DNA from: Ancylobacter tetraedralis | Lineage (GTDB): Bacteria > Pseudomonadota > Alphaproteobacteria > Rhizobiales > Xanthobacteraceae | Assembly: GCF_014195655.1 (NCBI RefSeq) | Contig: NZ_JACICD010000002.1 | Span: forward strand, 62,001-126,000 | Direction of reading: 5' to 3' | Length of the DNA stretch: 64,000 bases | Shown here: piece after piece, positions 55,517 through 64,000 of the stretch | Layout of the letters: the number at the start of each line of letters is the position of its first letter | Numbering within the stretch: position 1 is the stretch's first letter | Program-made: the position numbers and the translations under genes | Notes under the pieces: model-generated | Seen by the model: only the letters and a program-made list of their open reading frames with translations | The model's database searches: none | Told to the model about the DNA's origin: nothing

Positions 55517-56207
55517 GATCGTCCTCGATACCGAGACCACCGGCCTTAACCCGCTGACCGGCGACCGGCTGGTGGAAATCGGCTGCGTCGAGATCCTCAA
55601 CCGCATCCCGACCGGCCAAGTCTACCATGTCTACCTGAACCCCGAGCGCGACATGCCGGTGGAGGCGTTCAACGTTCACGGCCTGTCGCGCGAGTTCCTG
55701 TCGGACAAGCCGCTCTTCGCCCAGGTCGTGGATGACTTCCTCGCCTTCATCCAGGGCGACCCGCTGGTGATCCACAACGCGGCCTTCGACATCGGCTTCA
55801 TCAATGCGGAACTGGCCCGGCTCGGCCGGCCGGCCCTCACCTTCGACCGGGTGGTGGATACGCTGAGCCTCGCCCGCCGCCGCCATGCGGGCGCCTCGAA
55901 CCGGCTCGACGATCTGATGGCCCGCTACGGCATCGATAGCTCGCGCCGCACCAAGCATGGCGCGCTGCTGGATTCCGAATTGCTGGCGGAGGTCTATGCC
56001 GAACTGTGCGGCGGCAAGCAGACCGCGCTCAGCCTCACCGTGGTGGAAAGCGGGGCGGTTCTGGCCGAGCGCCGGGAGGCCGGCCCGCGCCAGCGTCCGC
56101 GCCCCTTGGCGCCGCGCCTGAGCCCGGAGGAAATCGCCGCGCACCAGGCCTTTGTCGCCGGGCTGGGCGAAAACGCGATCTGGAAGGAATACGCGGCCGA
56201 GACGTGA
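55509..56207 (+). CDS. dnaQ: DNA polymerase III epsilon subunit
   Basis: This 232-residue DEDDh 3'-5' exonuclease has ExoI motif [11 protein letters not shown], Exo[14 protein letters not shown] and ExoIII near [18 protein letters not shown]. The Lys/Arg/Pro-rich tail would contact the alpha subunit. It proofreads the replicative polymerase. It is the last gene of the ppsR-maf-aroE-coaE-dnaQ run. Confidence 0.95.
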   Translation: MREIVLDTETTGLNPLTGDRLVEIGCVEILNRIPTGQVYHVYLNPERDMPVEAFNVHGLSREFLSDKPLFAQVVDDFLAFIQGDPLVIHNAAFDIGFINAELARLGRPALTFDRVVDTLSLARRRHAGASNRLDDLMARYGIDSSRRTKHGALLDSELLAEVYAELCGGKQTALSLTVVESGAVLAERREAGPRQRPRPLAPRLSPEEIAAHQAFVAGLGENAIWKEYAAET

Positions 56208-56233
56208 CGGCCCGGCCGCGCGAGAAGGGCAGG

Positions 56234-56260
56234 GCGCCTCAATGGGCGCCGTCGAGGCGC
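56234..56260. terminator. Candidate hairpin between dnaQ and secB
   Basis: GCGCCTC (56234-56240) and GAGGCGC (56254-56260) form a 7-bp stem with a 13-nt loop between convergent dnaQ and secB. No U tract follows, so the assignment is tentative. Confidence 0.3.
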
Positions 56261-56264
56261 GCCT

Positions 56265-56726
56265 TCAGGAGGCGAGGACGCCGCTCGGCGGCACCTGCGC
56301 CATGCGCTGGCGGTAGAGCGTGACGAAATCCACCGGATCGATCATCAGCGGCGGGAAGCCGCCATTGCGCACCGTGTCGGCGACGATCTGCCGCGCGAAC
56401 GGGAACAGCATGCGCGGGCATTCGATCATGATGAAGGGGTGGATGGTCTCCTGCGCCACGTTCTGCGCGCGGAAGATGCCGCCATAGGCGAGTTCGAGCG
56501 CGAACAGCGTCTTGCCGTTCAGCTCGGCCTTGGCGTCGATCTTGAGGACCACCTCATATTCGCTGCCGATCGGACGGGCATTCACGTTGATCTGGATGCC
56601 GATCTGCGGCTGGCCGCCGATGGCGAGGGTTTCCGGCGCGCCGGGATTCTCGAAGGAGAGATCCTTCGTGTACTGCGTCAGCACCTGCAGGGTGGGCAGC
56701 GGTGCGGCGTTCTCGTTCTCGGCCAT
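56265..56726 (-). CDS. secB: Protein-export chaperone SecB
   Basis: This 153-residue tetrameric chaperone delivers unfolded precursors to SecA. The body [32 protein letters not shown] and [20 protein letters not shown] are characteristic. It starts at the ATG at 56724-56726, with a TTG immediately upstream. It is divergent from the Tim44-domain gene. Confidence 0.96.
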   Translation of the reverse strand: MAENENAAPLPTLQVLTQYTKDLSFENPGAPETLAIGGQPQIGIQINVNARPIGSEYEVVLKIDAKAELNGKTLFALELAYGGIFRAQNVAQETIHPFIMIECPRMLFPFARQIVADTVRNGGFPPLMIDPVDFVTLYRQRMAQVPPSGVLAS

Positions 56727-57127
56727 CAAGGTCTCCGTGTCCGCCGGTGCCCTTCAGGCCCCGCCGGCATGGGCGCCGCGCGCTGGATCCTGCCTGAGGT
56801 CGGCGGTCTTCAAGATAGGGCGGGTGTCGCTAACACGGTTGCCTCCCGCTCACAAGGCAGCCACTGGCGCGGGGCCTGCGGATGGGGTTGGCCTCGGTGG
56901 CACGCTTCCGTTAGTCTCGGTCGGGAAAGCCGGCGAAAGCCGCGCTTTCCGCATGAAGTGATGACCTTGCGGCATCCGCAGGCTGGTGAAATCGGCCGGA
57001 CGTCGTAAATAGACCGGAGCGTGCCGGATGATCGGGTCCATTGGAATCGGTCGCGGTGCGCACCACATTGTCCCAAGGGCCCTACCGGAAGCGGTTTCGG
57101 TGGCGGGTAAAAACGGCGGCGTGAAAC
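56727..57127. other. Intergenic region between secB and the Tim44 gene
   Basis: This 401-bp divergent region holds the promoters of both flanking genes but no reading frame I can support. TGCGG-CAT-CCGCA (56968-56980) is a short inverted repeat of unknown role. Some relatives carry an fxsA gene here, but I see none. Confidence 0.5.
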
Positions 57128-57853
57128 GTGTTCGACATCTATACGATCATCTTCCTGGCCCTCGCCGTATTCATCTTCATACGGCTGCGCAGCGTGCTGG
57201 GACAGAGGACCGGGCGCGAACGGCCGCCCTATGATCCCTATTCGCGCCGCGATGCGGCCAAGGCGCCGGCGGGCGCCACCGACAAGGTGGTGAATTTCCC
57301 CGGTACGGCCGAGCCGGCCAACCTGCCCGAGCCGGTCGAGCCGGCCGATCCCGAGGCGCCGCTGCCGGCGCGCTGGGCCGGGGTGGCGGAGGTCGGCTCC
57401 GCGGTGGCGAACGGGCTCGACGCCATCGCCGCCCAGGAGCGCGGCTTTGATGTGCAGCATTTTCTCAGCGGTGCCCGCTCGGCCTATGAGATGATTGTCG
57501 TCGCCTTCGCCAATGGTGACCGCGCGACGCTCAAGGAACTGCTTGCCCGCGAGGTGTTCGACGGCTTCAACGCCGCCATAGCCGAGCGCGAGCAGCGCGG
57601 CGAGAAGATGGAAACGCAGTTCGTCGGCATCAACCGCGCGGACATTCTCGACGCCGGCGTCAAGGGTCGCACCGCCCAGATCACCCTGCGCTTCCTGTCG
57701 CAGCTGATCTCGGCCACGCGCAGCCGCGACGGGCAGGTGATCGACGGCGATGCCGACCAGGTGGTCGACGTGACCGATGTGTGGACCTTCTCGCGCGACC
57801 TCGGGGCGCGCGACCCGAACTGGAAGCTGGTCGCCACCGAAGCGGCTTCGTGA
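57128..57853 (+). CDS. Tim44/TimA-domain membrane-associated protein
   Basis: This 241-residue protein has an N-terminal membrane helix (IYTIIFLALAVFIFIRLRSV), a Pro/Ala-rich linker (about residues 40-80) and a C-terminal Tim44-like domain. The latter shows ANGDRATLKELLAREVFDGF and VTDVWTFSRDL. Bacterial Tim44 homologues (TimA) are inner-membrane associated, and their partners are unclear. The start is GTG at 57128. It is followed by mltA 12 bp later, as in other Rhizobiales. Confidence 0.88.
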   Translation: MFDIYTIIFLALAVFIFIRLRSVLGQRTGRERPPYDPYSRRDAAKAPAGATDKVVNFPGTAEPANLPEPVEPADPEAPLPARWAGVAEVGSAVANGLDAIAAQERGFDVQHFLSGARSAYEMIVVAFANGDRATLKELLAREVFDGFNAAIAEREQRGEKMETQFVGINRADILDAGVKGRTAQITLRFLSQLISATRSRDGQVIDGDADQVVDVTDVWTFSRDLGARDPNWKLVATEAAS

Positions 57854-57865
57854 GAAGATGACGGG

Positions 57866-59248
57866 GTGCGCGCGCCTCTTCTCATCACCTTCGCATCCTG
57901 TGTCCTGACGGGATTGCTGCTTTTGCCCGGATTGCCGTTTCTGACGGCGGCCGGGCAGGGCGGTTCTGCGCAGGCAGCGCCCACCGGCCGCCATAGCCCG
58001 CCGCCGCCGCCGCTCTTTCCCGAAGCCGGGCTTGAGCCCTTGAGCTATCGGGATTTGCCGGGCTGGCAGACCCACGGCGTGGGCGAGGCGCTCGCCGCCT
58101 TTCGCCGCAGCTGCACGGTGATCAAAGCCAAAGACGATTTGGTAACGCCGCCCCGCCCGATGTTCACCGCCTTGCGCGGCATCTGCCGGCGGGCGGCGCA
58201 TCTGCCCTCCCATGTGTCGGAACACCGGGCGCGGGCCTTTTTCGAGATGGAATTCCGGCCCTTCCGCATCACCCCGCTCGATCAGAAGCAGGGTTTCCTC
58301 ACCGGCTATTACGAGCCGGAGATCGAGGGCTCGCGGGTGCGCACGGACGACTATGCGACCCCGCTTTACCGCCGCCCGCCGGATCTCATCCTCGAGGCGC
58401 CACCTTCGGGCGGGCAGCCGGCCAATCGCGGCAAGGCCTTTCGCCGCCAGGCGGGCGATGGCTCGAGCGATGCGTCGGGCGATGCCTCCGGCCAGCTGGT
58501 GCCCTATTACGACCGCGCCGCCATCGAGGACGGCGCGCTCGCCGACAAAGGGCTCGAACTGGTGTGGATCAAGGAGCCGGCCGATGCCTTCTTCGCGCAG
58601 ATCCAGGGTTCGGTGCGCGTGCGTCTCGCCGATGGCGAGGTGCTGCGGCTGAACTATGACGGGCACAACGGCCAGCCCTACACGCCGGTCGGGCGGATCC
58701 TCATCGAGCAGGGGCTGGTGACGCGCGAGAAGATGTCGATGGACGTGATCCGCGCCTATATCACCGAGCATCCCGAGGCGGGGCGGGCGCTGATGCGGCA
58801 GAACCGCTCCTATGTCTTCTTCCGCGTGGCCCGCGAGCTGAAGGCCGGCGACGGCGCGGTGGGCGCGCAGGGATTGCCGCTTGCCGCCGGGCGAGCCATC
58901 GCGGTGGACAAGCGCATCCATGTCTATGGCACGCCCTTCTTCATCACCGCCGAACTGCCGACCGGGGAGGGCGGCGCGCTGGAGAGTTTCAGCCGGCTGA
59001 TGATCGCCCAGGATACCGGCTCGGCCATTGTCGGCCCGGCGCGGGCCGACATCTTCTTCGGCGCCGGCGGGCAGGCCGGCTCGGTGGCCGGCCGCATCCA
59101 GCATCCCGGCGAGTTCGTCGTGCTGCTGCCGCGCACGCTCGACCCCACGCGCCGCCATGTGCCGCTGCCCAAACCGCGCCCGGCAATCCCTCCGCCCGCG
59201 ATGCCTCGCCCCGTCACCCCGGCTGCGAACGTTTCGGGCGCGCAATGA
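57866..59248 (+). CDS. mltA: Murein transglycosylase A (MltA)
   Basis: This 460-residue lytic transglycosylase has a signal-like N-terminus (residues 1-35), an MltA domain with GFLTGYYEPEIEGSRV and a 3D domain with MIAQDTGSAIVGPARADIFF (catalytic Asp). It cleaves peptidoglycan glycan strands in the periplasm. No lipobox is evident, so it is probably soluble or membrane-anchored by the signal. The start is GTG at 57866. Its stop overlaps the Smr gene as ATGA. Confidence 0.9.
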   Translation: MRAPLLITFASCVLTGLLLLPGLPFLTAAGQGGSAQAAPTGRHSPPPPPLFPEAGLEPLSYRDLPGWQTHGVGEALAAFRRSCTVIKAKDDLVTPPRPMFTALRGICRRAAHLPSHVSEHRARAFFEMEFRPFRITPLDQKQGFLTGYYEPEIEGSRVRTDDYATPLYRRPPDLILEAPPSGGQPANRGKAFRRQAGDGSSDASGDASGQLVPYYDRAAIEDGALADKGLELVWIKEPADAFFAQIQGSVRVRLADGEVLRLNYDGHNGQPYTPVGRILIEQGLVTREKMSMDVIRAYITEHPEAGRALMRQNRSYVFFRVARELKAGDGAVGAQGLPLAAGRAIAVDKRIHVYGTPFFITAELPTGEGGALESFSRLMIAQDTGSAIVGPARADIFFGAGGQAGSVAGRIQHPGEFVVLLPRTLDPTRRHVPLPKPRPAIPPPAMPRPVTPAANVSGAQ

Positions 59249-59928
59249 ACGGCGGGGAGGGGAAAGGCCGGCCGGGTACGAAACCCGGCTCGAAGAAAAG
59301 TGGGAAGAACGGCGCCAAGAGTGGCGTGCGGGCGGAGCCGAAACCCGTGGTGCGAATCGCACGCCGGCGCACGCTGGCGCCGGAGGAGACGGCGCTGTGG
59401 GAGCATGTCACCCGCGCCGTGAGCCGGCTGCGCCCGCTCCCGGTCAAGCCAGTGGAGCCGATTGCCGTCGCGCCCGAACCGGCTCCGGAGAGTCCGCCTC
59501 CGCCGCTCAAGGCGCCGGCCCATCCGCCGGCGCGCATGCCGCCGCTGCCCGCCCGTCCACCCATCACCCCGCTCGCCCCGCTGGAGCCGAAGATGCGCCG
59601 GCGGCTTACGCGCGGGGCGGAGGTCGATGCCCGGCTGGACCTGCACGGCCTGACGCAGGCCGCCGCGCATGGCCGGCTGATTTCCTTCCTGCGCGGCGCG
59701 CAGGGCGCGGGCCACTCGCTCGTTCTGGTCATCACCGGGAAAGGCGATGCCTCGGCCTATCTTCACGGCGAAGGCGGGCGCGGCGTGCTGCGGCGGCTGG
59801 TGCCGCAATGGCTCGCGGCCCCGGAGCTGCGCACCGTGGTGATCGGCTTCGAGACCGCCGGGCGGGGCCATGGCGGGGAAGGCGCGCTCTATGTGCGGGT
59901 GCGCCGGACACGGGAGGGCGGGCGATGA
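59245..59928 (+). CDS. Smr-domain (MutS2 C-terminal-like) endonuclease-type protein
   Basis: This 227-residue protein has a basic, Gly/Lys-rich N-terminus, a proline-rich linker (residues 70-115) and a C-terminal Smr domain. The Smr motifs are LDLHGLTQAAAHGRLISFL, LVITGKGDAS and GRGHGGEGALYVRVRR. Smr domains nick DNA or RNA branches, but the cellular role here is unknown. It overlaps mltA and the XRE gene (ATGA), so the three are translationally coupled. Confidence 0.87.
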   Translation: MNGGEGKGRPGTKPGSKKSGKNGAKSGVRAEPKPVVRIARRRTLAPEETALWEHVTRAVSRLRPLPVKPVEPIAVAPEPAPESPPPPLKAPAHPPARMPPLPARPPITPLAPLEPKMRRRLTRGAEVDARLDLHGLTQAAAHGRLISFLRGAQGAGHSLVLVITGKGDASAYLHGEGGRGVLRRLVPQWLAAPELRTVVIGFETAGRGHGGEGALYVRVRRTREGGR

Positions 59929-60290
59929 CCCCGTTCGGTCGCCGCATGCGCGAATTGCGCGCCGAGCGCGGCGTGACGCTGTCGCAGATGGCGCAGGCGA
60001 TCGGCGTCTCGGCGGCCTATCTCTCGGCGCTGGAGCACGGCAAGCGCGGCCAGCCGACCTTCATGATGCTCCAGCGCATCATGGCCTATTTCAACGTCAT
60101 CTGGGACGAGGCCGAGGCGCTGCGGCTGCTGGCGGAAATCTCCGATCCGCGCGTGGTGGTGGATACGGCGGGCCTGTCGCCGGAGGCGACCGAGCTCGCC
60201 AACCTGCTTGCCCGCGAGATCGCCACCCTGCCGCCCGACGCTGTGGCCGAGCTGCTGGGCCGGCTGAAGATCCTCAGCCGGCCGGGCTGA
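59925..60290 (+). CDS. XRE-family HTH regulator
   Basis: This 121-residue protein is an N-terminal lambda-Cro-like HTH (residues 4-60: MRELRAERGVTLSQMAQAIG, then VSAAYLSALEHGKRGQPT) and an acidic helical tail with no recognised effector domain. It starts at the ATG behind GGGAGGGCGGGCG and overlaps the Smr gene. The mltA-smr-XRE coupling is widespread in this order. Its targets are unknown. Confidence 0.85.
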   Translation: MTPFGRRMRELRAERGVTLSQMAQAIGVSAAYLSALEHGKRGQPTFMMLQRIMAYFNVIWDEAEALRLLAEISDPRVVVDTAGLSPEATELANLLAREIATLPPDAVAELLGRLKILSRPG

Positions 60291-60311
60291 CGCGACCGCC
60301 CTCCTCGCGAC

Positions 60312-60335
60312 GGGTGGTTTCACGTGAAACCACCC
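60312..60335. other. parS: parS site in an extended 24-bp palindrome
   Basis: The parS core GTTTCACGTGAAAC (60317-60330) lies inside a perfect 24-bp palindrome, with arms GGGTGGTTTCAC and GTGAAACCACCC. It lies between convergent XRE and hslU, so it could act as a ParB site or as a hairpin at the transcript ends, or both. It is about 15 kb from the sites near mnmG, across the putative oriC. Confidence 0.75.
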
Positions 60336-60377
60336 CGCAGGTCGCGGAGGGTGCGACAGGATCATTCCGGAACCGAT

Positions 60378-61688
60378 TCAGAGGATGTAGCGGCTGAGAT
60401 CCGTGTTGCCGGCGAGGTCCGCCACGCGCTCGCGCACATAGGCGCCGTCGATCACGATGACCTCCCCGGCGCGATCCGGCGCGGTGAAGGACAGGTCGTC
60501 CAGCACCCGCTCGATCACCGTCTGCAGCCGTCGCGCGCCGATATTCTCGACGCTGGCATTCACCTGCACCGCGATGTCGGCGATCGCCTCCACCGCGTCG
60601 GCGGTGATGGAGAGCTCCACCCCTTCCGTGCCCATCAGCGCCACCGACTGCTTGACGAGGCTGGCCTCGGTCTCGGTGAGGATGCGGGTGAAATCCTCGC
60701 GGGTCAGTGCCTCCAGCTCGACGCGGATCGGCAGGCGACCCTGAAGTTCCGGCAGCAGGTCCGAGGGCTTCGACACATGGAAGGCGCCGGAGGCGATGAA
60801 CAGGATGTGGTCGGTCTTCACCGGCCCGTGCTTGGTGGAGACCGTGGTGCCCTCGATCAGCGGCAACAGGTCGCGCTGCACGCCTTCGCGCGAAACGTCC
60901 GCACCGCCGCGCCGCTCCGAGCCGGCGATCTTGTCGATCTCGTCGAGGAAGACGATGCCGTTCTCCTCCACCGAGCGGATCGCTTCCTGGACGATGGCGT
61001 CCTGGTCGATCAATTTGTCGGCTTCCTCCGACAGCAGCAGCGGGTGCGCGTCCTTCACGGTGACGCGGCGCGGCTTGGAGCGCCCGCCAAACGCCTTGCC
61101 GAGCATGTCGCCCAGCGAGACGGCGCCCATCTGCGCGCCCGGCATGCCGGGAATTTCGAACATGGGCATGCCCTGCCCGCCGCCGGAGGTGATCTCGATC
61201 TCGATTTCCTTGTCGTCCATCAGCCCGTCGCGCAGCTTCTTCCGGAAGCTCTCGCGCGTGCCGGGCGAGGCGGTGGCGCCGACCAGCGCGTCGAGCACGC
61301 GCTCCTCCGCCGCCAGATGCGCCTTGGCTTCCACGCCCTTGCGGCGGGCATCGCGGATGAGGCCGATGCCGACTTCCACGAGGTCGCGCACGATCTGCTC
61401 GACATCGCGCCCGACATAGCCGACCTCGGTGAACTTGGTGGCCTCCACCTTGAGGAAGGGCGCGCCGGCCAGCTTGGCGAGGCGGCGGGAAATCTCGGTC
61501 TTGCCGACCCCGGTCGGCCCGATCATCAGGATGTTCTTGGGCAGAACCTCCTCGCGCAGCTGGCCCTCCAGCTGCTGCCGCCGCCAGCGGTTGCGCAGCG
61601 CGATGGCCACCGCCCGCTTGGCCTTGTGCTGGCCGACAATGTAGCGATCGAGTTCGGAGACGATTTCACGCGGTGAGAAATTGGTCAT
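60378..61688 (-). CDS. hslU: ATP-dependent protease ATPase subunit HslU
   Basis: This 436-residue AAA+ unfoldase starts [20 protein letters not shown]. It has Walker [10 protein letters not shown], Walker [11 protein letters not shown], an inserted I-domain and the C-terminal tail that docks into HslV ([14 protein letters not shown]). It forms the HslUV protease. hslV lies 137 bp upstream on the same strand. An upstream in-frame ATG at 61784 would add unrelated residues. Confidence 0.97.
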   Translation of the reverse strand: MTNFSPREIVSELDRYIVGQHKAKRAVAIALRNRWRRQQLEGQLREEVLPKNILMIGPTGVGKTEISRRLAKLAGAPFLKVEATKFTEVGYVGRDVEQIVRDLVEVGIGLIRDARRKGVEAKAHLAAEERVLDALVGATASPGTRESFRKKLRDGLMDDKEIEIEITSGGGQGMPMFEIPGMPGAQMGAVSLGDMLGKAFGGRSKPRRVTVKDAHPLLLSEEADKLIDQDAIVQEAIRSVEENGIVFLDEIDKIAGSERRGGADVSREGVQRDLLPLIEGTTVSTKHGPVKTDHILFIASGAFHVSKPSDLLPELQGRLPIRVELEALTREDFTRILTETEASLVKQSVALMGTEGVELSITADAVEAIADIAVQVNASVENIGARRLQTVIERVLDDLSFTAPDRAGEVIVIDGAYVRERVADLAGNTDLSRYIL

Positions 61689-61825
61689 GAATCCGGTCTT
61701 CTGATGGGAGCCGTCATCCCGGCCAAAGCCGCGGGGCACTGGACCGGGATCGTAAGCCGAGGCGGGCGGAAGCTCAAAATGCACCCGGCCAGGTGCGGCG
61801 GCCCGTGCGGGACGCCGGGCGCGGG
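61689..61825. other. hslV-hslU intergenic stretch with an inverted repeat
   Basis: This 137-bp gap contains ATCCCGG (61716-61722) and CCGGGAT (61744-61750). It resembles a short GC-rich palindromic repeat of the kind scattered in Rhizobiales genomes. It separates two genes usually in one operon, so it may affect their transcript level. Confidence 0.35.
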
Positions 61826-62371
61826 CTAGCCGATGGTTTCCACCACCACATTATGGTTGGTGTAGATGCAGATATCGGCGGCGATCGACAGGCTCTTGCG
61901 CACGATGGCCTGCGCATCCTGCCCGCTATCGGCCAGCGCACGCGCCGCCGCCAGCGCGAAACCGCCGCCCGAACCGATGGCCGCGATGCCGTTTTCCGGC
62001 TCCAGCACATCGCCGGTTCCGGTGAGCACCAGCGTCACATTGGCGTCGGCGACGATCATCATCGCCTCCAGCCGGCGCAGGTAGCGGTCGGTGCGCCAGT
62101 CCTTGGCGAGTTCCACCGCGGCGCGCTGCAGCTGGCCGGGATACTGCTCCAGCTTGGCTTCCAGCCGCTCGAACAGGGTGAAGGCATCGGCCGTGGCGCC
62201 GGCGAAGCCGCCGATCACGTCGCCCTTGCCGAGCCGGCGCACCTTGCGCGCATTCGACTTCATCACCGTGTTGCCGAGCGTCACCTGCCCGTCGCCGCCA
62301 ATGGCGACGCGCCCGCCGGAGCGGACCGAGACGATGGTGGTGCCGTAGATCGTGTCGGGGGAATGGCTCAT
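61826..62371 (-). CDS. hslV: ATP-dependent protease proteolytic subunit HslV
   Basis: This 181-residue proteasome-like threonine protease has processed N-terminal [20 protein letters not shown] (catalytic Thr exposed after removal of [10 protein letters not shown]). [18 protein letters not shown] and [19 protein letters not shown] are also present. It is the peptidase of HslUV. The hisB gene is divergent, with 178 bp between. Confidence 0.97.
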   Translation of the reverse strand: MSHSPDTIYGTTIVSVRSGGRVAIGGDGQVTLGNTVMKSNARKVRRLGKGDVIGGFAGATADAFTLFERLEAKLEQYPGQLQRAAVELAKDWRTDRYLRRLEAMMIVADANVTLVLTGTGDVLEPENGIAAIGSGGGFALAAARALADSGQDAQAIVRKSLSIAADICIYTNHNVVVETIG

Positions 62372-62549
62372 GAAAGGCTCTGCTGTCGAGGGCTCCGGTC
62401 GAAACCCTTACTTAAGCCGTCAAAGCGCCAGCGCAACTCGCCGGGCCGGCCGGCATGTCCGCCGCGTGCATGGCGGCCGAGCGGGCGCATATGGCATCCC
62501 AGGAACTTAGCTGCTAAGACGCCGGCTCTTCCGGGAGCTCGATCCGCCC

Positions 62550-63143
62550 ATGCGTACGGCCAGCATTACCCGCGCCACCAAGGAAACGCAGATCCGCCTC
62601 GCCATCGATCTCGATGGCACGGGAAAGGCGACGATCGCGACCGGGGTCGGCTTCTTCGATCATATGCTGGACCTGCTCGCCCGCCATTCGCGCATCGACA
62701 TGGACATCCAGGCGACTGGCGACCTGCATATCGATTTCCATCACACGGTGGAGGATGTCGGCATCGCGCTCGGTCAGGCGCTGCGCCAGGCGCTGGGCGA
62801 CATGCGCGGCATCACCCGCTATGCGAGCCTCCATCTGCCGATGGACGAGACGCTGACCCGCGTCGCGCTCGACATTTCCGGCCGGCCCTTCCTCGTCTTC
62901 CGCACGGAATTCCCGGCGGCCAAGATCGGCGAATTCGATACCGAGCTGGTGCGCGAGTTCTTTCAGGCCTTCGCCATCCATGCCGGCCTGACCCTGCATG
63001 TGGAGACGCTGTACGGGCTGAACGCCCACCACATCGCCGAGAGCTGCTTCAAGGGCCTCGCCCGCGCGCTCCGGGCGGCGGTGGCGATCGATCCGGCGAG
63101 CGCGGGCGAGATTCCCTCCACCAAGGGCAGCCTCGGGGGCTGA
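62550..63143 (+). CDS. hisB: Imidazoleglycerol-phosphate dehydratase
   Basis: This 197-residue monofunctional HisB has the histidine metal-ligand motifs [30 protein letters not shown] and [18 protein letters not shown], plus [15 protein letters not shown]. It dehydrates imidazoleglycerol phosphate in histidine synthesis. It lacks the phosphatase half found in enteric bifunctional enzymes, as expected in alphaproteobacteria. It opens a cluster with a DUF2628 gene and hisH. Confidence 0.97.
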   Translation: MRTASITRATKETQIRLAIDLDGTGKATIATGVGFFDHMLDLLARHSRIDMDIQATGDLHIDFHHTVEDVGIALGQALRQALGDMRGITRYASLHLPMDETLTRVALDISGRPFLVFRTEFPAAKIGEFDTELVREFFQAFAIHAGLTLHVETLYGLNAHHIAESCFKGLARALRAAVAIDPASAGEIPSTKGSLGG

Positions 63144-63169
63144 GGCGCGGCTGATTTCGGAGGCTGAAC

Positions 63170-63667
63170 ATGACGGTGTGGACGGTTTTCGAGCCGGACG
63201 GCGCGGATGAGACGGCGAACACGCTCGATTGGGCGGACGGCGTCGTCCTCGTGCCGGAGAAATTGTCGTGGACCGCGATTGTCCTCGCGCCGCTGGTGCT
63301 TCTCGTCCATCGACTGTGGCTCGCCCTGATCGGCTACGTGCTGCTGCAGGGGCTGATCGGTTTCGCGGCGAGCCAGCTGGAGCTCGAGCGCGGCGTGCCG
63401 CTGCTGGCGCTCATGGTCAATATCGCGGTCGCCATCGCGCTGCCGTCGCTGCGCCGCTCGAGCCTGGCATGGCGCGGCTTCGAGGAGGCCGGGGCTGTGG
63501 CGGCGCCGACGCTGGAAGCGGCCGAGCAGCGCTATTTCGAGGCCCGGCTCGGCGGGGCGGGCCTGCGCCCGCTCGCCCGCAGCCCGGGCTCCCCTCTTGC
63601 TGTCACGCCGGTTCCGCGCCCCACGGCGGGCCCGGTGCTCGGCCTGTTTCCGGAGGCTGGCCGATGA
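63170..63667 (+). CDS. DUF2628-type membrane protein
   Basis: This 165-residue protein has hydrophobic segments around [20 protein letters not shown] and [20 protein letters not shown], followed by a Pro/Ala-rich cytoplasmic tail. A short soluble N-terminus ([20 protein letters not shown]) precedes the helices. It matches the DUF2628 gene commonly inserted between hisB and hisH in Rhizobiales, and its function is unknown. It starts at ATG 63170 behind GGAGG and overlaps hisH by ATGA. Confidence 0.85.
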   Translation: MTVWTVFEPDGADETANTLDWADGVVLVPEKLSWTAIVLAPLVLLVHRLWLALIGYVLLQGLIGFAASQLELERGVPLLALMVNIAVAIALPSLRRSSLAWRGFEEAGAVAAPTLEAAEQRYFEARLGGAGLRPLARSPGSPLAVTPVPRPTAGPVLGLFPEAGR

Positions 63668-64000
63668 TGCCGCCCGCACCCGTCGCCCTGATCGATTATG
63701 GCTCGGGCAATCTTCATTCCGCCGGCAAGGCACTGGAGCGCGCCGCCCGCGAGAGCGCCGGCAACCGCACCGTGCTGGTGACGGCCGACCCGGAAGTGGT
63801 GCTCCGCGCCGATCGCATCGTGCTGCCGGGGGTCGGTGCCTATGCCGACTGCCGTCGCGGGCTGGACGCCGTGCCGGGCATGGTGGAGGCGCTCACCGAG
63901 GCGGTGCTCGGCCGGGGGGCGCCGTTTCTGGGCATCTGCGTGGGCCTTCAGCTGATGGCGACGCGCGGGCTTGAGCATGGCGAAACGCAAGGCCTCGGGT
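63664..64000 (+). CDS. hisH: Imidazole glycerol phosphate synthase subunit HisH (partial)
   Basis: The reading frame starts at ATG 63664 (a second ATG follows at 63667) and is cut by the right edge after about 112 codons. It shows the glutaminase N-terminus [20 protein letters not shown] and the nucleophile motif [15 protein letters not shown] with its catalytic Cys. HisH supplies ammonia to HisF in histidine synthesis. It overlaps the DUF2628 gene by 4 bp. Confidence 0.93.
   Translation, partial: MMPPAPVALIDYGSGNLHSAGKALERAARESAGNRTVLVTADPEVVLRADRIVLPGVGAYADCRRGLDAVPGMVEALTEAVLGRGAPFLGICVGLQLMATRGLEHGETQGLG

Overview
This window is high-GC chromosomal DNA from an alphaproteobacterium, most likely of the order Hyphomicrobiales (Rhizobiales). 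The evidence is gene order: parA-parB with rsmG-mnmG-mnmE, then rho-hemJ-hemE, a gap that looks like the replication origin, ppsR-maf-aroE-coaE-dnaQ, secB, a Tim44-domain gene, mltA, an Smr gene, hslU-hslV and hisB-hisH. A Xanthobacteraceae-like host (Ancylobacter, Starkeya or Xanthobacter type) is my guess from overall gene content, not something the sequence proves.

Positions 1-16098 form an accessory metabolic region. It holds a WYL regulator with candidate operators on both sides, methylmalonate-semialdehyde dehydrogenase beside a divergent LysR gene, and an orphan Tat-exported Bug-type solute receptor. A trans-4-hydroxyproline catabolic set follows (GntR, HypD-like deaminase, HypO-like dehydrogenase, Cys/Cys epimerase). 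Next is a MerR/P1B-ATPase pair for Zn/Cd/Pb export with a textbook MerR promoter, then an APH-plus-kinase fusion, threonine aldolase and a MocR regulator.

Positions 16186-24381 hold the most interesting system, a compact nine-gene operon of the Nit1C / nitrogen-starvation type. Its products are an MSMEG_0572-family protein, a nitrilase, a radical SAM protein with unusual cysteine spacing, a GNAT, an AIR-synthase-like protein, a GT4 glycosyltransferase, an MSMEG_0570-family protein, a flavin oxidoreductase and an LnmK-like double-hotdog protein. A perfect GG-N10-GC sigma-54 promoter lies in front, preceded by three tandem 12-bp repeats, with a fourth copy next to the divergent MocR gene. The enzyme mix suggests that a small molecule is built or modified as well as a nitrile or cyanide being hydrolysed. 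The product is not known to me.

Positions 24388-35891 carry an EmrAB-type efflux pair, an MBL-fold hydrolase, YghU, a flavin monooxygenase, ArfB, a cyclic-nucleotide-binding protein, an orphan OmpR-type response regulator, an L,D-transpeptidase-like protein, a YggS-type PLP protein and a membrane diguanylate cyclase.

Positions 35993-64000 are the conserved core: leuS-lptE-holA, then parB-parA-rsmG-mnmG-mnmE on the minus strand with parS sites, rho-hemJ-hemE, the putative oriC at 52220-52520, then ppsR through dnaQ, secB, timA, mltA, smr, an XRE gene, hslUV and the start of the his operon. hisH runs off the right edge. I found no rRNA, tRNA, IS element, prophage or CRISPR array.
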